39,787 bases of DNA from JAEMQF01 sp049297615. GTDB taxonomy: Bacteria; Pseudomonadota; Gammaproteobacteria; Burkholderiales; Burkholderiaceae_C. Below are positions 1-6,887 of the stretch, one piece after another (within the stretch, counting starts at the first letter, position 1; every line of letters starts with the position of its first letter). A program made the position numbers and the translations under genes. The notes under the pieces were generated by a model. The model saw nothing but the letters and a program-made list of their open reading frames with translations, was not told the origin of the DNA and made no database searches. Location of the stretch: assembly GCA_049297615.1 (NCBI GenBank), contig JBAQUQ010000118.1, forward strand, positions 1 through 39,787, read 5' to 3'.

Positions 1-2
1 CG

Positions 3-230
3 CAGGGGCCCACGCTCGGCAAGCGTCACTGTCGGCGGAATTCCGCCGGATACGGGGGTTTCGGTGTTGGCATTTCGGACTCCTTCTTCCATAAGGATGA
101 GGTGTCCGCGAAAACGGGTCAACTCCAGACCGACTATCAGCAGTTCCTGCACGTGCCGCTTCAAGACATCAGGTCGCAGTTCGCAATCAAGGTCGCGCAT
201 GAGCGCAGCGCCGCCTGGTCGATACCATGA
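3..230 (+). CDS. C-terminal fragment of an unrecognised protein, cut by window edge
   Basis: An open frame enters from before the window and runs about 75 codons to a TGA at 228-230. Its translation ends in the readable stretch FHKDEVSAKTGQLQTDYQQF and then ...AAWSIP, with normal protein-like composition, whereas the overlapping frames give arginine/serine-rich nonsense. I do not recognise the family. The glycine-rich part (GYGGFGVGISDSFF) could be a beta-barrel or surface-type segment, but this is a guess. The stop overlaps an ATG at 227 that opens a short, probably degraded frame. Confidence 0.45.
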   Translation, partial: QGPTLGKRHCRRNSAGYGGFGVGISDSFFHKDEVSAKTGQLQTDYQQFLHVPLQDIRSQFAIKVAHERSAAWSIP

Positions 231-299
231 CAATGGTTTTTGTTCACGGAATGCGGACGAGCCGCCGCATCGAGGCGCAGCGTCAGGAGTCACACGCAG

Positions 300-519
300 A
301 TGCTCGCTGCCGTGCCCATCACCTACGACGGGCTCGAGTCCGCACTCCAGGAGTCGCCATCTCCCTCGGGGCGCGTTTTCAATACTCAAGGCGCTCCTCG
401 ACCGCGGGCATTTACTCGAGCGCTGGCACAAATATGAAAACGCCGCAGTCAAGGCTGCACCGGCTCGTTGGGCAGGCGAGAACGGATTCGTCGTCGGTCA
501 AAGCACAGGCGACGCATAA
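300..519 (+). pseudogene. Frame-split remnant resembling UPF0158-family proteins
   Basis: Two pieces of plausible protein lie in different frames. The first, from an ATG at 300, reads MLAAVPITYDGLESALQE and resembles the N-terminal PITYxxLExA segment of UPF0158-type small proteins. The second, in another frame from about 370 to the TAA at 519, reads FSILKALLDRGHLLERWHKY and then ENAAVKAAPARW, resembling the family's C-terminal alpha-helical end (FKxLLxRxGLLxxWxxYEN). The middle of the protein, about half of the usual length, is missing. I infer an internal deletion with a frameshift. A short frame just upstream from ATG 227 (MTMVFVHGMRTS) may be debris of a second gene, possibly an alpha/beta hydrolase start, but that is weaker. 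The family assignment is from memory of its sequence pattern. Confidence 0.4.
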
Positions 520-567
520 CCAGGCGGTGATGCGGCCGCCAGGCGTCAGTGGAAACCGCGCAGGCCT

Positions 568-1407
568 ATGAGGCGGGACGTGATAGCGCTCAGGTTCCGG
601 GGCGATCCGCCTCCTGCCGAGGAAATTGGCGAATCAAAGGCGTCTGTGCCCCTGGGGAGTTGTGCGAATGTGAGGGTCGCAATCTCGAAGTCACTGCCCG
701 GGATCGTTTGGTCCAAACCAACGCATGGGACTGTCGATGCCCGAGAGAGCCACCTTGAATTCGATCTAGGCAATGATGATCCGGTCACGGCGATAACGAT
801 TTCGGTTCGCGCAGCCGAGGACGCCAAGCTTCTCCTGTTTGCCCTTGCCACGTCGAACAAATGGTCGCTCCTGGATATGGGCACCGGAGCCTATCTTGCG
901 CCTGACGAGCCTGCGTCATCGCGAATATCGGCCCTCATGGACAAGCAAGACGTGCCGTATGAAGAGTTCATCACCATCGCGTGCGCGGAGCTAGAGCGTT
1001 GCGTCACTCGGCTCGAGCACGAATTGGTCGCAAGTTTTGACCACTGCTGTTCGGCCGGCTACAAGCCGGCCAAGACCTTCCCTTGGGACATCTCCGATAT
1101 TCGCGACCGGCCGTTTCACGAAAAGATAGAAGCTCTCCATTCACTGATTTCCCAGTTTCCACAGGCCATGGCTTCCAAATGGAGGCGGCTTGTCGATGAC
1201 ACCCAGTGGACCAGGACCATGACCGAAGCGCTTATTCAGGCGATGTCCGTCTCGAAGGGGCCACACGCCAATTTCTCGTTCGACCTGCAAGGTGTGAAAA
1301 TGGCACTGCCACCGATAGGACCCGTTGTTCAAATCGCCGAAGCGGAAGAGCTTCTCGTGAAATTCAACAAAGCTCGAAGCGCCATCAAGATCAAGCGAGC
1401 CCTCTGA
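568..1407 (+). CDS. Hypothetical protein, 279 aa, unrecognised
   Basis: The open frame has convincing protein composition over its whole length and no competing frame. The N-terminal third (to about residue 110) looks like a compact beta-rich domain of the kind seen in small immunity-type proteins, with the stretch VWSKPTHGTVDARESHLEF and a hydrophobic strand ending LLFALATSNKWSLL. From about residue 120 the sequence becomes predominantly helical and charged (EEFITIACAELERCVTRLEH) and contains three cysteines. No signal peptide or membrane segment is visible. No clear ribosome site precedes the ATG, so the start is uncertain. It is followed 16 bases later by the DUF3052 gene on the same strand. 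The two-part look could reflect a natural fusion; I cannot name either part. Confidence 0.55.
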   Translation: MRRDVIALRFRGDPPPAEEIGESKASVPLGSCANVRVAISKSLPGIVWSKPTHGTVDARESHLEFDLGNDDPVTAITISVRAAEDAKLLLFALATSNKWSLLDMGTGAYLAPDEPASSRISALMDKQDVPYEEFITIACAELERCVTRLEHELVASFDHCCSAGYKPAKTFPWDISDIRDRPFHEKIEALHSLISQFPQAMASKWRRLVDDTQWTRTMTEALIQAMSVSKGPHANFSFDLQGVKMALPPIGPVVQIAEAEELLVKFNKARSAIKIKRAL

Positions 1408-1423
1408 TCCAGAGCACAGGCCC

Positions 1424-1852
1424 ATGCCGTCCGCGGTCGGATACTCCGGTACTCCACTTTCGAAGAAGCTCGGCATCAAGCCGTCGAACCGGGTGTTCAT
1501 TTTCGGAGCGCCCGATGGCTTCACCGAGCTTCTCGAGCCAATGCCGGAACGAGTCGTGTTCCAGCACAGGGCGGGGCCGGACACCGACCTCGCTCATGTC
1601 TTTGTCACTCGCAGGGAAGAACTCTCCAAGCAGCTGAGCACCTTGCGGAGGAAGCTCAATCCACAGGCAACTTTGTGGGTGTCCTGGCCAAAGAAGGCAT
1701 CCAAGCTGCCCACCTCGATCACCGAAGACACCGTGCGCGAGCTGGCCCTGCCCCTCGGTCTGGTCGACGTCAAGGTCTGCGCAGTCACCGAGGTATGGTC
1801 TGGGCTCAAGCTTGTCGTTCGCAAGGAGCTTCGCGCAAGCAATGCTCCATGA
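1424..1852 (+). CDS. DUF3052 family protein
   Basis: The 142-aa product starts with the family's hallmark GYSGTPLSKKLGIKP at residues 6-20. It continues with an FIFGAPDGF segment, a central block in which about 40 residues lead to LWVSWPKKASK, and the conserved ending VRELALPLGLVDVKVCAV followed by VWSGLKLVVRKELR. Length and segment order match DUF3052 proteins, which are widespread in bacteria and have no established biochemical role. A small Rossmann-like fold has been suggested by its GAPxGF turn, but this is my inference. The ATG at 1424 places the conserved block within the first six residues, which supports the start. It is convergent with the ArsR gene. Confidence 0.88.
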   Translation: MPSAVGYSGTPLSKKLGIKPSNRVFIFGAPDGFTELLEPMPERVVFQHRAGPDTDLAHVFVTRREELSKQLSTLRRKLNPQATLWVSWPKKASKLPTSITEDTVRELALPLGLVDVKVCAVTEVWSGLKLVVRKELRASNAP

Positions 1853-1904
1853 CCAGTCTCTCGGGCGCAGCGCCATCGGTTCGGCACGCGCGGTGCCTTG
1901 CGGC

Positions 1905-2597
1905 TCAGCTCTCGAAAAGGCGTCTGAAATTCTCGTGTCCTTTGGGCGTGATGGTCACCACGCGGGAGCGCCGTTGCCGCTGGATCCAGCCCCGCGCGAC
2001 ATAGAGCTCGAGCAGCGCATCTCCCAGCGCGCCGCCCAGATGCGCACGGCGCTGGGTGAGGTCCACGCAGGCGCGCGCGAACATGCGCCGCGGCCGGCGC
2101 GCTGAGGCGAGATCGACGCCGAGCGCGGCCAGCTTCTTCTCGCCGAGCGGGGTAAGGGTGAACTCCCGCCCCTGGGCGGTCAGCCATCGGGCTTTCAGCA
2201 TGCCCTCGAGGACCTTGACCGCAATCTCGCCGGCGAAATGACCGTAGCAAGTCCGCGCAATCAGGAACTGTACCGGCGTATCCGGCGCGAGCAGCGGCGC
2301 ACGGGGCGCGCGCGGCCGTGCCGCGACGCTGAGCGAGGCCAGGCTCTCGACGAAGTCGGCCACATCGGCGCTCGCGATCCGGAAGTAGCGGTGCCGCCCC
2401 TGTACTTCGGTGGCGAGCAGGCCGCCCGCGACCAGCTTGGCGAGATGCGCGCTCGCCGAAGAAGCCGAAATATTCGCGGCGAAAGCAAGCTCGCCGGCCG
2501 GGCGCGTCGTGCCGTCGATCAGCGTCCAGACGATTTTCGCGCGCGCGCCATCGGCGAGCAGAGCTGCGATGCGCGGGATGCCGGGTGCGTCAAGCAT
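1905..2597 (-). CDS. ArsR-family winged-helix transcriptional regulator
   Basis: The first 80 residues of this 230-aa protein are an ArsR-type winged helix: a helix (PRIAALLADGARAKIVWTLI), the recognition region ISASSASAHLAKLVAGGLL and the wing QGRHRYFRIAS. The remaining 150 residues, including a cluster around the single pair of cysteines (RTCYGHFAGEIAV... ARACVDL), form a C-terminal domain seen in a larger ArsR subgroup. Known family members are repressors that dissociate on binding a ligand or metal. The gene is divergent from the ABM/SnoaL protein at 2686, and an inverted repeat sits between them immediately upstream of this ATG, so autoregulation and control of the neighbour are likely. 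The effector is unknown; no classic CxC metal motif is present. Confidence 0.85.
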   Translation of the reverse strand: MLDAPGIPRIAALLADGARAKIVWTLIDGTTRPAGELAFAANISASSASAHLAKLVAGGLLATEVQGRHRYFRIASADVADFVESLASLSVAARPRAPRAPLLAPDTPVQFLIARTCYGHFAGEIAVKVLEGMLKARWLTAQGREFTLTPLGEKKLAALGVDLASARRPRRMFARACVDLTQRRAHLGGALGDALLELYVARGWIQRQRRSRVVTITPKGHENFRRLFES

Positions 2598-2598
2598 A

Positions 2599-2616
2599 TT
2601 TCACTCTTTAATGAAA
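2599..2616. promoter_or_regulatory. Inverted repeat, candidate ArsR operator
   Basis: TTTCA at 2599-2603 and TGAAA at 2612-2616 form a 5-bp perfect dyad separated by 8 AT-rich bases. It lies in the 88-base divergent region, directly abutting the regulator's start codon. Position and symmetry fit an ArsR-type operator; the binding protein is inferred from adjacency only. Confidence 0.4.
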
Positions 2617-2685
2617 CATGTACGTTAGCTGCGATGCACAATGTTGTCCAGTCCGCCACGCGGCATACCTCGCAAGGAGCCCGCC

Positions 2686-3339
2686 ATGATGATCACCGTG
2701 TTCCGTTCGCGGCTGCGGCCCGGGTCCGGGGACGAGTACCTGCGCTGGTCCGAGCGCATGAGCGACATCGCGCAGGCGATGCCCGGGCACGTCGCGCACA
2801 AGGGCTATGTCGCTGAAGACGGCGAGCGCGTCACGATCGTCGAATTCGCCTCCGAGCAGACACAACGCGCATGGGCGCGGCGTCCGGAGCACCTCGAAGC
2901 GCAGAGAAAGGGGCGCACGGACTTCTACAGCGAGTACCGGATCCAGGTCTGCACGGTGCAGCGCGACCACCGATTTCCGCCGAGGCAGGACGACCTGCAA
3001 GCCCTGACGGACCTCAATGACCAGTACATCCGCTCAGTGCGGACGGCGGACGTGCGCTGGTTCGAAGACAAGCTCGCCGATGACTTCCTGAACAGCAACC
3101 CCGACGGCTCGATCGTCGATCGCGCCGGATTCCTCGCACAGATCGCGCGGCCGTTCACGCTCGCGAACTTCGGCATCGAAGACGTACGCATTCGTCTTCT
3201 CGGCGACACCGCGATCATTCATGCGCGCACCGTGTATGAACAAGCCGATGGCCGGCGCGGCGCGGGCCGCTACACCGACACCTGGTCGCGCCGCGGGGAC
3301 CGCTGGCTCTGCGTCAGCGCCCACGTCACCCGGGGTTGA
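2686..3339 (+). CDS. Two-domain protein: ABM (antibiotic biosynthesis monooxygenase-like) plus SnoaL/DUF4440-like
   Basis: The start ATG at 2686 is preceded by AAGGAG at 2674-2679, which fixes it over the upstream in-frame ATG. Residues 1-95 form an ABM-type ferredoxin-like fold, with the opening MMITVFRSRLRPG, then MPGHVAHKGY and the ERVTIVEFAS strand. Residues about 105-215 are a SnoaL/NTF2-like domain (LTDLNDQYIRSVRTADVRWF, DDFLNSNPDG, then a C-terminal WSRRGDRWLCVSAHVT strand pair) typical of DUF4440 proteins. Each domain is common alone, in small oxygenases, isomerases or stress proteins. The pairing in one 217-aa chain suggests a single small-molecule-handling protein, but the substrate cannot be told. 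It is divergent from the ArsR gene that probably controls it. Confidence 0.8.
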   Translation: MMITVFRSRLRPGSGDEYLRWSERMSDIAQAMPGHVAHKGYVAEDGERVTIVEFASEQTQRAWARRPEHLEAQRKGRTDFYSEYRIQVCTVQRDHRFPPRQDDLQALTDLNDQYIRSVRTADVRWFEDKLADDFLNSNPDGSIVDRAGFLAQIARPFTLANFGIEDVRIRLLGDTAIIHARTVYEQADGRRGAGRYTDTWSRRGDRWLCVSAHVTRG

Positions 3340-3505
3340 ACTGGCCCATGGTGCAGCCGTCCGCGGACGACAATGGTCAGTGGACCACCGCTCGGTGGCA
3401 CACACCCGCAACCAGTGCCACGAGGAGAAGGCTTTACCATTCCTTCCAGCGGATACCCTCCAGTGGCCGCTGAATTCAGGCGCGTCGTGCGCCCAGGGAG
3501 AGCTT

Positions 3506-4165
3506 GTGCCGTCACTGCAGTTGGTGATCTTTGACTGCGATGGTGTTCTGGTCGACAGTGAAGCTCTGAGCAATGGGGTGCTTGCGGAGATGGTCGGTGA
3601 ACTCGGCGTGTGCCTTAGTCTCGATGAAACAGTCGATCGTTTCGTCGGTCGGTCTCTTGGTCAGAGTGTCGAGATCATTGCGCAACTCTGTGGTCGCAGC
3701 CCGCCTGAATGGTTCTTGGCGCAGTTCGCCCAACGCACCAAGGCTGCATTCACTGCCCACCTGAAACCGATTGAGGGAATCGAAGACCTCTTGCGGTCAC
3801 TCAAAGTGCCGTTTTGCGTCGCTTCGAATGGAAACCGCGCGAAGATGAACTTCACTCTTGGCCTCACCGGCCTGCTGACGACGTTCGCCGGCCGAATGTA
3901 CTGTGCCGAAGATGTTGATTACCCGAAGCCGGCGCCGGATCTCTTTTTATTCGCAGCGCAGAGGCACGAAGCCCAGGCATCGCGCTGTGTCGTGGTTGAA
4001 GACACTCCGACGGGCATTTCAGCGGCGCGTGCGGCTGGAATGCATGCCTACGGCTTTGCTGCGATGATTCCTGCCGATCGGCTTCTGGACGCAGGCGCAC
4101 ACGCTGTCTTCCACAATATGCGCCAACTGTCTGCGCTGCTGTTGCATGATCAACGAGATGATTAA
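3506..4165 (+). CDS. HAD-superfamily phosphatase (subfamily IA, beta-phosphoglucomutase-like)
   Basis: A GTG at 3506 with AGGGAG at 3495-3500 is the best start and gives 219 aa beginning just before motif I. Visible HAD motifs are the nucleophile segment FDCDGVLVDS near residues 8-17, motif II ASNG near residue 114, the motif III lysine in YPKPAPDLF, and motif IV VVEDTPTGISAARAAGM. A helical cap lies between motifs I and II, as in subfamily IA phosphatases that act on small sugar phosphates. The exact substrate is not predictable. The sequence resembles generic beta-PGM-like hydrolases more than CbbY. The TAA stop at 4163-4165 is also the first three bases of the long palindrome that follows. 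Confidence 0.88.
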   Translation: MPSLQLVIFDCDGVLVDSEALSNGVLAEMVGELGVCLSLDETVDRFVGRSLGQSVEIIAQLCGRSPPEWFLAQFAQRTKAAFTAHLKPIEGIEDLLRSLKVPFCVASNGNRAKMNFTLGLTGLLTTFAGRMYCAEDVDYPKPAPDLFLFAAQRHEAQASRCVVVEDTPTGISAARAAGMHAYGFAAMIPADRLLDAGAHAVFHNMRQLSALLLHDQRDD

Positions 4166-4329
4166 GGCAACGCTGAACAAGTCCCTCGCGGGTCGCGCAT
4201 CCTCGCTTTGGGCGGTCTGCGGCGTTGCAAAACCTCGCCATAGCTTGGGCTATGGCTGCGGTTTGCGCCTCGCAGCCCATCCCAAATCGAGGCGCGCGCC
4301 CTCGCGGGGACTTGTTCAGCCTCGCCTTA
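4163..4329. repeat. 167-bp imperfect palindrome, MITE- or REP-like element
   Basis: The left arm (from 4163) and the reverse complement of the right arm (ending 4329) align over about 80 bases each. Both begin TAAGGC, share the 16-base run GGCTGAACAAGTCC-type core (left copy has CGCTGAACAAGTCC), then CTCGCG/CGCGAG blocks, and meet at a central CCATAGC / GCTATGG hairpin near 4240-4255. Such self-complementary elements built around CTGAACAAGTC are repeated in many betaproteobacterial genomes and are non-coding. No transposase is present nearby. The left edge coincides with the stop codon of the HAD gene. Confidence 0.75.
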
Positions 4330-4394
4330 ACCCCGTTGTCGCGCGGGTGGCCTTCGGCCGGCGTTGAACTCGACCGCCGGCCGCCGTCTATTCC

Positions 4395-4882
4395 GTGTTC
4401 GAAACTGCATTCATCGTTCGGGTACCAGAAGCCGAGGTTCACGTCGCGTGCCGGCGCACGTCACGGTTCTTGTCCCGTTCATGGCACCGGATCAGATCTC
4501 TCGAGACGTTCTCGCTCAGATTCAGGCCGCATTGAACCGAGTTCCGTCGTTTGCCTTCACACTGAGCCAGGTGCGTCGCTTTCCTGCCACGGCCTACCTT
4601 GCTCCTGAACCAGCAGGGTCCTTCATTGCGCTCACGCAGGCCCTGGTTCAAAGCTTCCCCGCGTTCCCACCCTTTCGCGGCGAGCATGAATCCATCGTTC
4701 CTCATCTCACGGTCGCACATGGCAGTGCCAGCGAGGCCGACCTGGCCGCCGCCGAGCTGGAAGCTGTGATGCGATCGAAGGGTCCGATCTCTAGCTTCTG
4801 TTCGTCCGTCTCGTTACTCGAGAATTCGTCTGGGCTTTGGACCGAGATGCATGTCTTTACCCTTCCCCGCCAAGACGGCTGA
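4395..4882 (+). pseudogene. 2H phosphoesterase (2'-5' RNA ligase-like), frame-disrupted at the N-terminus
   Basis: From about 4434 to the TGA at 4882 one frame encodes the body of a 2'-5' RNA ligase-like protein. It has both catalytic HxT motifs, PAHVTV (His and Thr around 4457-4465) and PHLTVAH (from 4703), and the terminal FxLP strand. The family's first strand and loop are in a different frame: GTG at 4395 reads VFETAFIVRVPEAEVHV, a clear match to the usual S/T-A-hydrophobic-VPEAE opening. The 10-15 residues that normally join the two (the xYDPSAxxG loop) are missing. A small deletion with a frameshift explains this. The uninterrupted frame from ATG 4364 would give a 172-aa protein with a non-homologous arginine-rich start, so residual activity cannot be excluded. 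Confidence 0.65.
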
Positions 4883-5029
4883 CCCTTGCTCCAGGCGAGC
4901 CCGCCTGCTGCAGCACGCTCAAAGCCAAGGCCTAGCACAAGAGGATGCTCAGCGCAGTTCGAGGGGGGCGGTCACTGCCCGGTGAGGCGGCAGTATCATG
5001 AAGCACTTTGGACTGCAAGGAGACGCAGC

Positions 5030-5344
5030 ATGATGCTCGCACGTTGGCACATTGACGCTCGCTTTGGCCATAAGCAGACCGTCATCGATTCTCTGAAAGC
5101 CTGGTCTGCCGAGATTGCGAGCCAAATCGGTTGGACCCGAGACAAGCTGAGGATTGCAACCGGCTCGATCGGCGCCCTCGAATCTACCGTCGAAATGGAT
5201 GTGCTGGTGGCGGATCTGAATGAACTCAACGCGTCGTGGAGCAAGCTGGGCTCGATACCTGGCCACAAGGAATGGAGCAAGAAGATCGAGCCGTACATCG
5301 TCTCCGGCACACCGCGGTGGGAGGTTTTTCGGATCGTGGATTGA
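5030..5344 (+). CDS. Small hypothetical protein, 104 aa
   Basis: ATG at 5030 follows AAGGAG at 5017-5022, a strong ribosome site. The protein opens MMLARWHIDARFGHKQTVID and alternates strands and helices (LRIATGSIGALESTVEMDVLV, then helix, then a closing WEVFRIVD strand). This looks like a dimeric ferredoxin-like (ABM/dabb-type) alpha+beta barrel subunit. The evidence is the strand-helix pattern only; no catalytic residue can be named. No signal peptide or membrane segment. It stands alone between the 2H remnant and the next gene, 75 bases downstream on the same strand. Confidence 0.65.
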   Translation: MMLARWHIDARFGHKQTVIDSLKAWSAEIASQIGWTRDKLRIATGSIGALESTVEMDVLVADLNELNASWSKLGSIPGHKEWSKKIEPYIVSGTPRWEVFRIVD

Positions 5345-5419
5345 CCTTGACCTCGGCGCGTCGGTGCCGTGGCGTGAATGTGGGAGTTTCATTCACATTC
5401 CAATCGAGGAGACATACCC

Positions 5420-5893
5420 ATGCGCAAACGGATCATGGCGCCGGCCCAGGCAGCTGCCGCGCCCCTTGACGACAAGTGGTTGAACCTGGAATTGCTTGCG
5501 GAGTTGGAAGTCAGCTCGGAGGACTCGGCTCATCCCATTGAATATGCCCTGTTGCCCGGTCACACATCGGGTTGGCGCGCCACTGAAGCCGGTGAGCAAA
5601 CCATCCGGCTCCTGTTCGCCGATCCGCAACCGATCCGGCGCATCTGGCTGCATTTCGTGGAGAGTCGCACCGAGAGAACGCAAGAATATCGATTGCGCTG
5701 GTCGGGGGATGGCGGAAAGACCTTCCGCGACATCGTGCGGCAGCAGTGGAACTTCAGTCCCCAGGGCGCAAGCGCCGAGATCGAGGATCATCGTGTCGAT
5801 CTCCCGGCAGTCACGGTGCTCGAGTTGAGCATCAAGCCGGACATCGGCGGCAAGAACGCGATCGCGTCTCTGGAGGGCTTGCGACTCGCCTGA
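5420..5893 (+). CDS. Galactose-binding-like (F5/8 type C-like) domain protein
   Basis: ATG at 5420 with AGGAG at 5407-5411 gives 157 aa. The sequence has features of a discoidin-type beta-sandwich: an opening WLNLELLAELEVSSEDSAHP, a GWRATEAGEQTIRLLF strand, the IRRIWLHFVESRTERTQEY segment typical of F5/8 type C folds, then LRWSGDGGKTFRDIVRQQW and a last strand IASLEGLRL. Proteins of this type are usually annotated as carbohydrate-binding. There is no signal peptide, so it is probably cytoplasmic and the ligand is unknown. It converges on the lipoprotein gene, whose stop is 11 bases away. Confidence 0.6.
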   Translation: MRKRIMAPAQAAAAPLDDKWLNLELLAELEVSSEDSAHPIEYALLPGHTSGWRATEAGEQTIRLLFADPQPIRRIWLHFVESRTERTQEYRLRWSGDGGKTFRDIVRQQWNFSPQGASAEIEDHRVDLPAVTVLELSIKPDIGGKNAIASLEGLRLA

Positions 5894-5904
5894 ACCCTGC
5901 AACC

Positions 5905-6819
5905 CTAAGCCGCCGCACGGCGCGGCAAGGCTGCCGCGGCCTGCCGCGCCGCGCCGGCGAGCTCAGGACCCTCCAGATCCTGCGCCGTGAATCCGCGGTT
6001 CACGTCGACTCCGGTGAGGCGCCAGTCGCGCACGGGCAGGAGGGTCGGGTGCACGCGCATCTCCTGAAAGCGCGTTGGCAGTCGCATACCGTGCAGCTCG
6101 AGGTGGTCGAAGGTGTCGACCTCGTGCGCCGATCCTTTCGTCGATTCCAGGCCGTCGAGCGAAAAGCGCACGCGGCGCATCAAGCGCTCCTTGCGGTCGA
6201 TGAACAGCGCCAGTTGGTCGAAGTTGCTGTGGCCCAGGCCCGGCGCCAACTGGATGCGCAGGACGTCGCAGGAATGTGAATTGACCGTTTCAACCCCGCC
6301 CAACTCCATCACCAGGTTGCGCTCGGCCAGCAGCATCGGTCCGAGCAGAAACAGGCGATAGGCGTCAGCCACCAGGGCGGCTGCGGCGCGGCGCTCCGAA
6401 TCGCGTGCTTCTTCGCCATTGAACCAGACGCGAACCTCGCCCAGCACATTCGTGCTGGGCCGGCGCAGCACGAACTTGCGCCCTCCCGGGCCGCTATACG
6501 CCTGCGCGATCACGTTGTCGCGCAACAGCATGCGCTCTTCCGACTTGCCGCGAAAACTCGGGTCGACGAGCACCGGCTGGAGCTTGTCGATCAAGGCGCG
6601 CCAGACGCCGTCGTAGCTGACGCTGAGATCGCTCAGCTCTTTGTACGCCGTCAGACCATGCGCCACGGCGCTGGTATTCAATAGCGATTGCCCGGCCGGC
6701 GTCGCGCGTGCCGTCAGCGACACCGGCAGGGGCTGGGCGCAACCGTGAAGCGCCGCCAGGAGCGGGCTGGTGATGGCCGCACCCAGCACGGCGCGGCGTC
6801 GGCGATTGAAGTCTTGCAT
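5905..6819 (-). CDS. Tat-type outer-membrane lipoprotein, LolA-like fold suspected
   Basis: The start at 6819 is preceded on the minus strand by GGGAGA and gives 304 aa. The N-terminus MQDFNRRRRAVLGAAITSPL has an arginine-rich n-region resembling a Tat signal, followed by a hydrophobic stretch and a lipobox-like LHGC with Cys at about residue 27. The mature part consists of alternating strands with the pattern FDHLELHGMRLPTRFQEMRV and DWRLTGVDVNRGF near the C-terminus. This resembles the half-barrel of LolA/LolB-like lipoprotein-sorting proteins, by impression only. It is the last gene of a cluster with a glycosyltransferase, an acyltransferase and an outer-membrane protein, so a role in carrying or displaying a modified lipid is plausible. 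Confidence 0.6.
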   Translation of the reverse strand: MQDFNRRRRAVLGAAITSPLLAALHGCAQPLPVSLTARATPAGQSLLNTSAVAHGLTAYKELSDLSVSYDGVWRALIDKLQPVLVDPSFRGKSEERMLLRDNVIAQAYSGPGGRKFVLRRPSTNVLGEVRVWFNGEEARDSERRAAAALVADAYRLFLLGPMLLAERNLVMELGGVETVNSHSCDVLRIQLAPGLGHSNFDQLALFIDRKERLMRRVRFSLDGLESTKGSAHEVDTFDHLELHGMRLPTRFQEMRVHPTLLPVRDWRLTGVDVNRGFTAQDLEGPELAGAARQAAAALPRRAAA

Positions 6820-6887
6820 CGGTGAATTCTCCCAAGCGAGGGTTGACTGGAAACGAATGACACACCGCAGGTCAACGGTGCAGGCGC

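Noticed and set aside
3506..4165. HAD protein as the missing CbbY
   Set aside because: The motifs and the DCDGVLVDS opening fit a general beta-PGM-like phosphatase, and it lies 30 kb from the cbb operon. Not excluded, but not supportable.
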